From contig NZ_AUFN01000010.1 in NCBI RefSeq assembly GCF_000426525.1, positions 310,001 to 374,000 on the forward strand: a stretch of 64,000 nt of DNA. The letters are read 5' to 3'. Below the pieces are notes generated by a model. The model worked only from the letters and a program-made list of their open reading frames with translations, had not been told where the DNA came from and searched no databases. Made by a program: the position numbers and the translations under genes. The first letter of the stretch is position 1. Each line of letters begins with the position of its first letter. Positions 63,654-64,000 of the stretch are shown piece after piece. Source of the DNA: Nocardioides alkalitolerans DSM 16699. GTDB taxonomy: Bacteria; Actinomycetota; Actinomycetes; Propionibacteriales; Nocardioidaceae.

Positions 63654-64000
63654 TCACCGCACGTGGCCGTCGCCGGTCACGACGTACTTGGTCGAGGTCA
63701 TCTCGGGCAGCCCCATCGGGCCCCGCGCGTGCAGCTTCTGGGTGCTGATGCCGATCTCCGCGCCGAAGCCGAACTCGCCCCCGTCGGTGAAGCGGGTGGA
63801 GGCGTTGACCAGCACCGCGGCCGAGTCGACGGCGGCGACGAAGCGCCGGGCGGCGCCCTGGTCCTCCGTCACGATCGCGTCGGAGTGGCCGCTCGAGAAG
63901 CGCCGGATGTGGGTGATCGCCTCCTCGACGTCGGCCACGACGGCGGCCGAGATGTCGAGCGAGAGGTACTCCTCGGCGAAGTCGTCGTCGGTGGCGGCGA
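63654..64000 (-). CDS. proA: Glutamate-5-semialdehyde dehydrogenase (gamma-glutamyl phosphate reductase), C-terminal fragment
   Basis: The frame is open to the right window edge. Visible 115 residues include '[18 protein letters not shown]', '[41 protein letters not shown]'-type text and '[11 protein letters not shown]', the C-terminal part of ProA. ProA reduces gamma-glutamyl phosphate to glutamate semialdehyde in proline synthesis. The catalytic Cys lies outside the window. Confidence 0.93.
   Translation of the reverse strand, partial: AATDDDFAEEYLSLDISAAVVADVEEAITHIRRFSSGHSDAIVTEDQGAARRFVAAVDSAAVLVNASTRFTDGGEFGFGAEIGISTQKLHARGPMGLPEMTSTKYVVTGDGHVR

Overview
The window is a high-GC chromosomal segment from an actinobacterium, most likely of the Nocardioides type. 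This rests on the gene content (hrcA/dnaJ/rsmE, lepA, comEA/comEC, DUF3097, DUF222-HNH), frequent GTG starts with GTGA stop/start overlaps, an IdeR/DtxR-type iron box and an actinobacterial tRNA-Ala. No search was run, so the genus is an inference.

Layout. 1-4.7 kb: heat-shock block on the minus strand (hrcA with a CIRCE operator, dnaJ, rsmE), followed by a DUF222/13E12-type HNH gene with a near-consensus LexA box and a repeat array in front of it. 4.8-18.8 kb: mostly housekeeping, with an iron-box DUF2470 protein, an MBL hydrolase, DUF3097, DUF4870, hemW, a Tat/lipoprotein intradiol dioxygenase, an acyl-CoA synthetase, a small membrane protein with its winged-helix regulator, two APH-type kinases, a PLP dehydratase, lepA and rpsT. 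18.9-19.3 kb: a repeat-rich gap with a duplicated block, a long hairpin and sixteen 10-bp tandem units. 19.3-27.4 kb: an operon leuS-degV-comEA-comEC-holA.

27.5-45.6 kb is metabolic and regulatory: a NarL-type two-component pair, an aldo/keto reductase, an AidB-like acyl-CoA dehydrogenase with a divergent PaaX regulator, an AraC regulator divergent from a flavin monooxygenase / GMC oxidoreductase / acetoacetate decarboxylase operon, small stress-type genes, carbonic anhydrase and fdhD among three clusters of one 32-bp repeat, an MFS pump with a divergent HxlR regulator, an orphan KdpE-like regulator and an SDR.

45.9-61.2 kb is accessory. It starts with a type III restriction-modification locus whose Res subunit keeps its helicase motifs but seems to have lost the PD-(D/E)xK nuclease residues. 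Then comes a visibly more A/T-rich stretch (about 51.0-57.3 kb): a lipoprotein; a two-gene unit with a GNAT-PIN-(PUA-like) fusion and an ASCH protein; a 662-residue protein with a C-terminal HEPN-like Rx4H motif; and, right after it, a tRNA-like element whose 3' half precedes its 5' half. GNAT, PIN, ASCH and HEPN domains all have RNA- or tRNA-directed members, so this stretch is the best candidate for an undescribed (toxin or defence) system. Less recognisable genes follow (a membrane-anchored protein, a class II glutamine amidotransferase, a coiled-coil-like protein).

61.5-64 kb returns to core genes: tRNA-Ala(GGC), a histidine phosphatase, rsfS, nadD, a 50-residue membrane protein and the 3' end of proA. 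Read right to left, proA-nadD-rsfS ... leuS-degV-comEA-comEC-holA-rpsT-lepA-hemW-hrcA-dnaJ is a familiar actinobacterial order, so about 27.5-61.5 kb looks like inserted or lineage-specific material.
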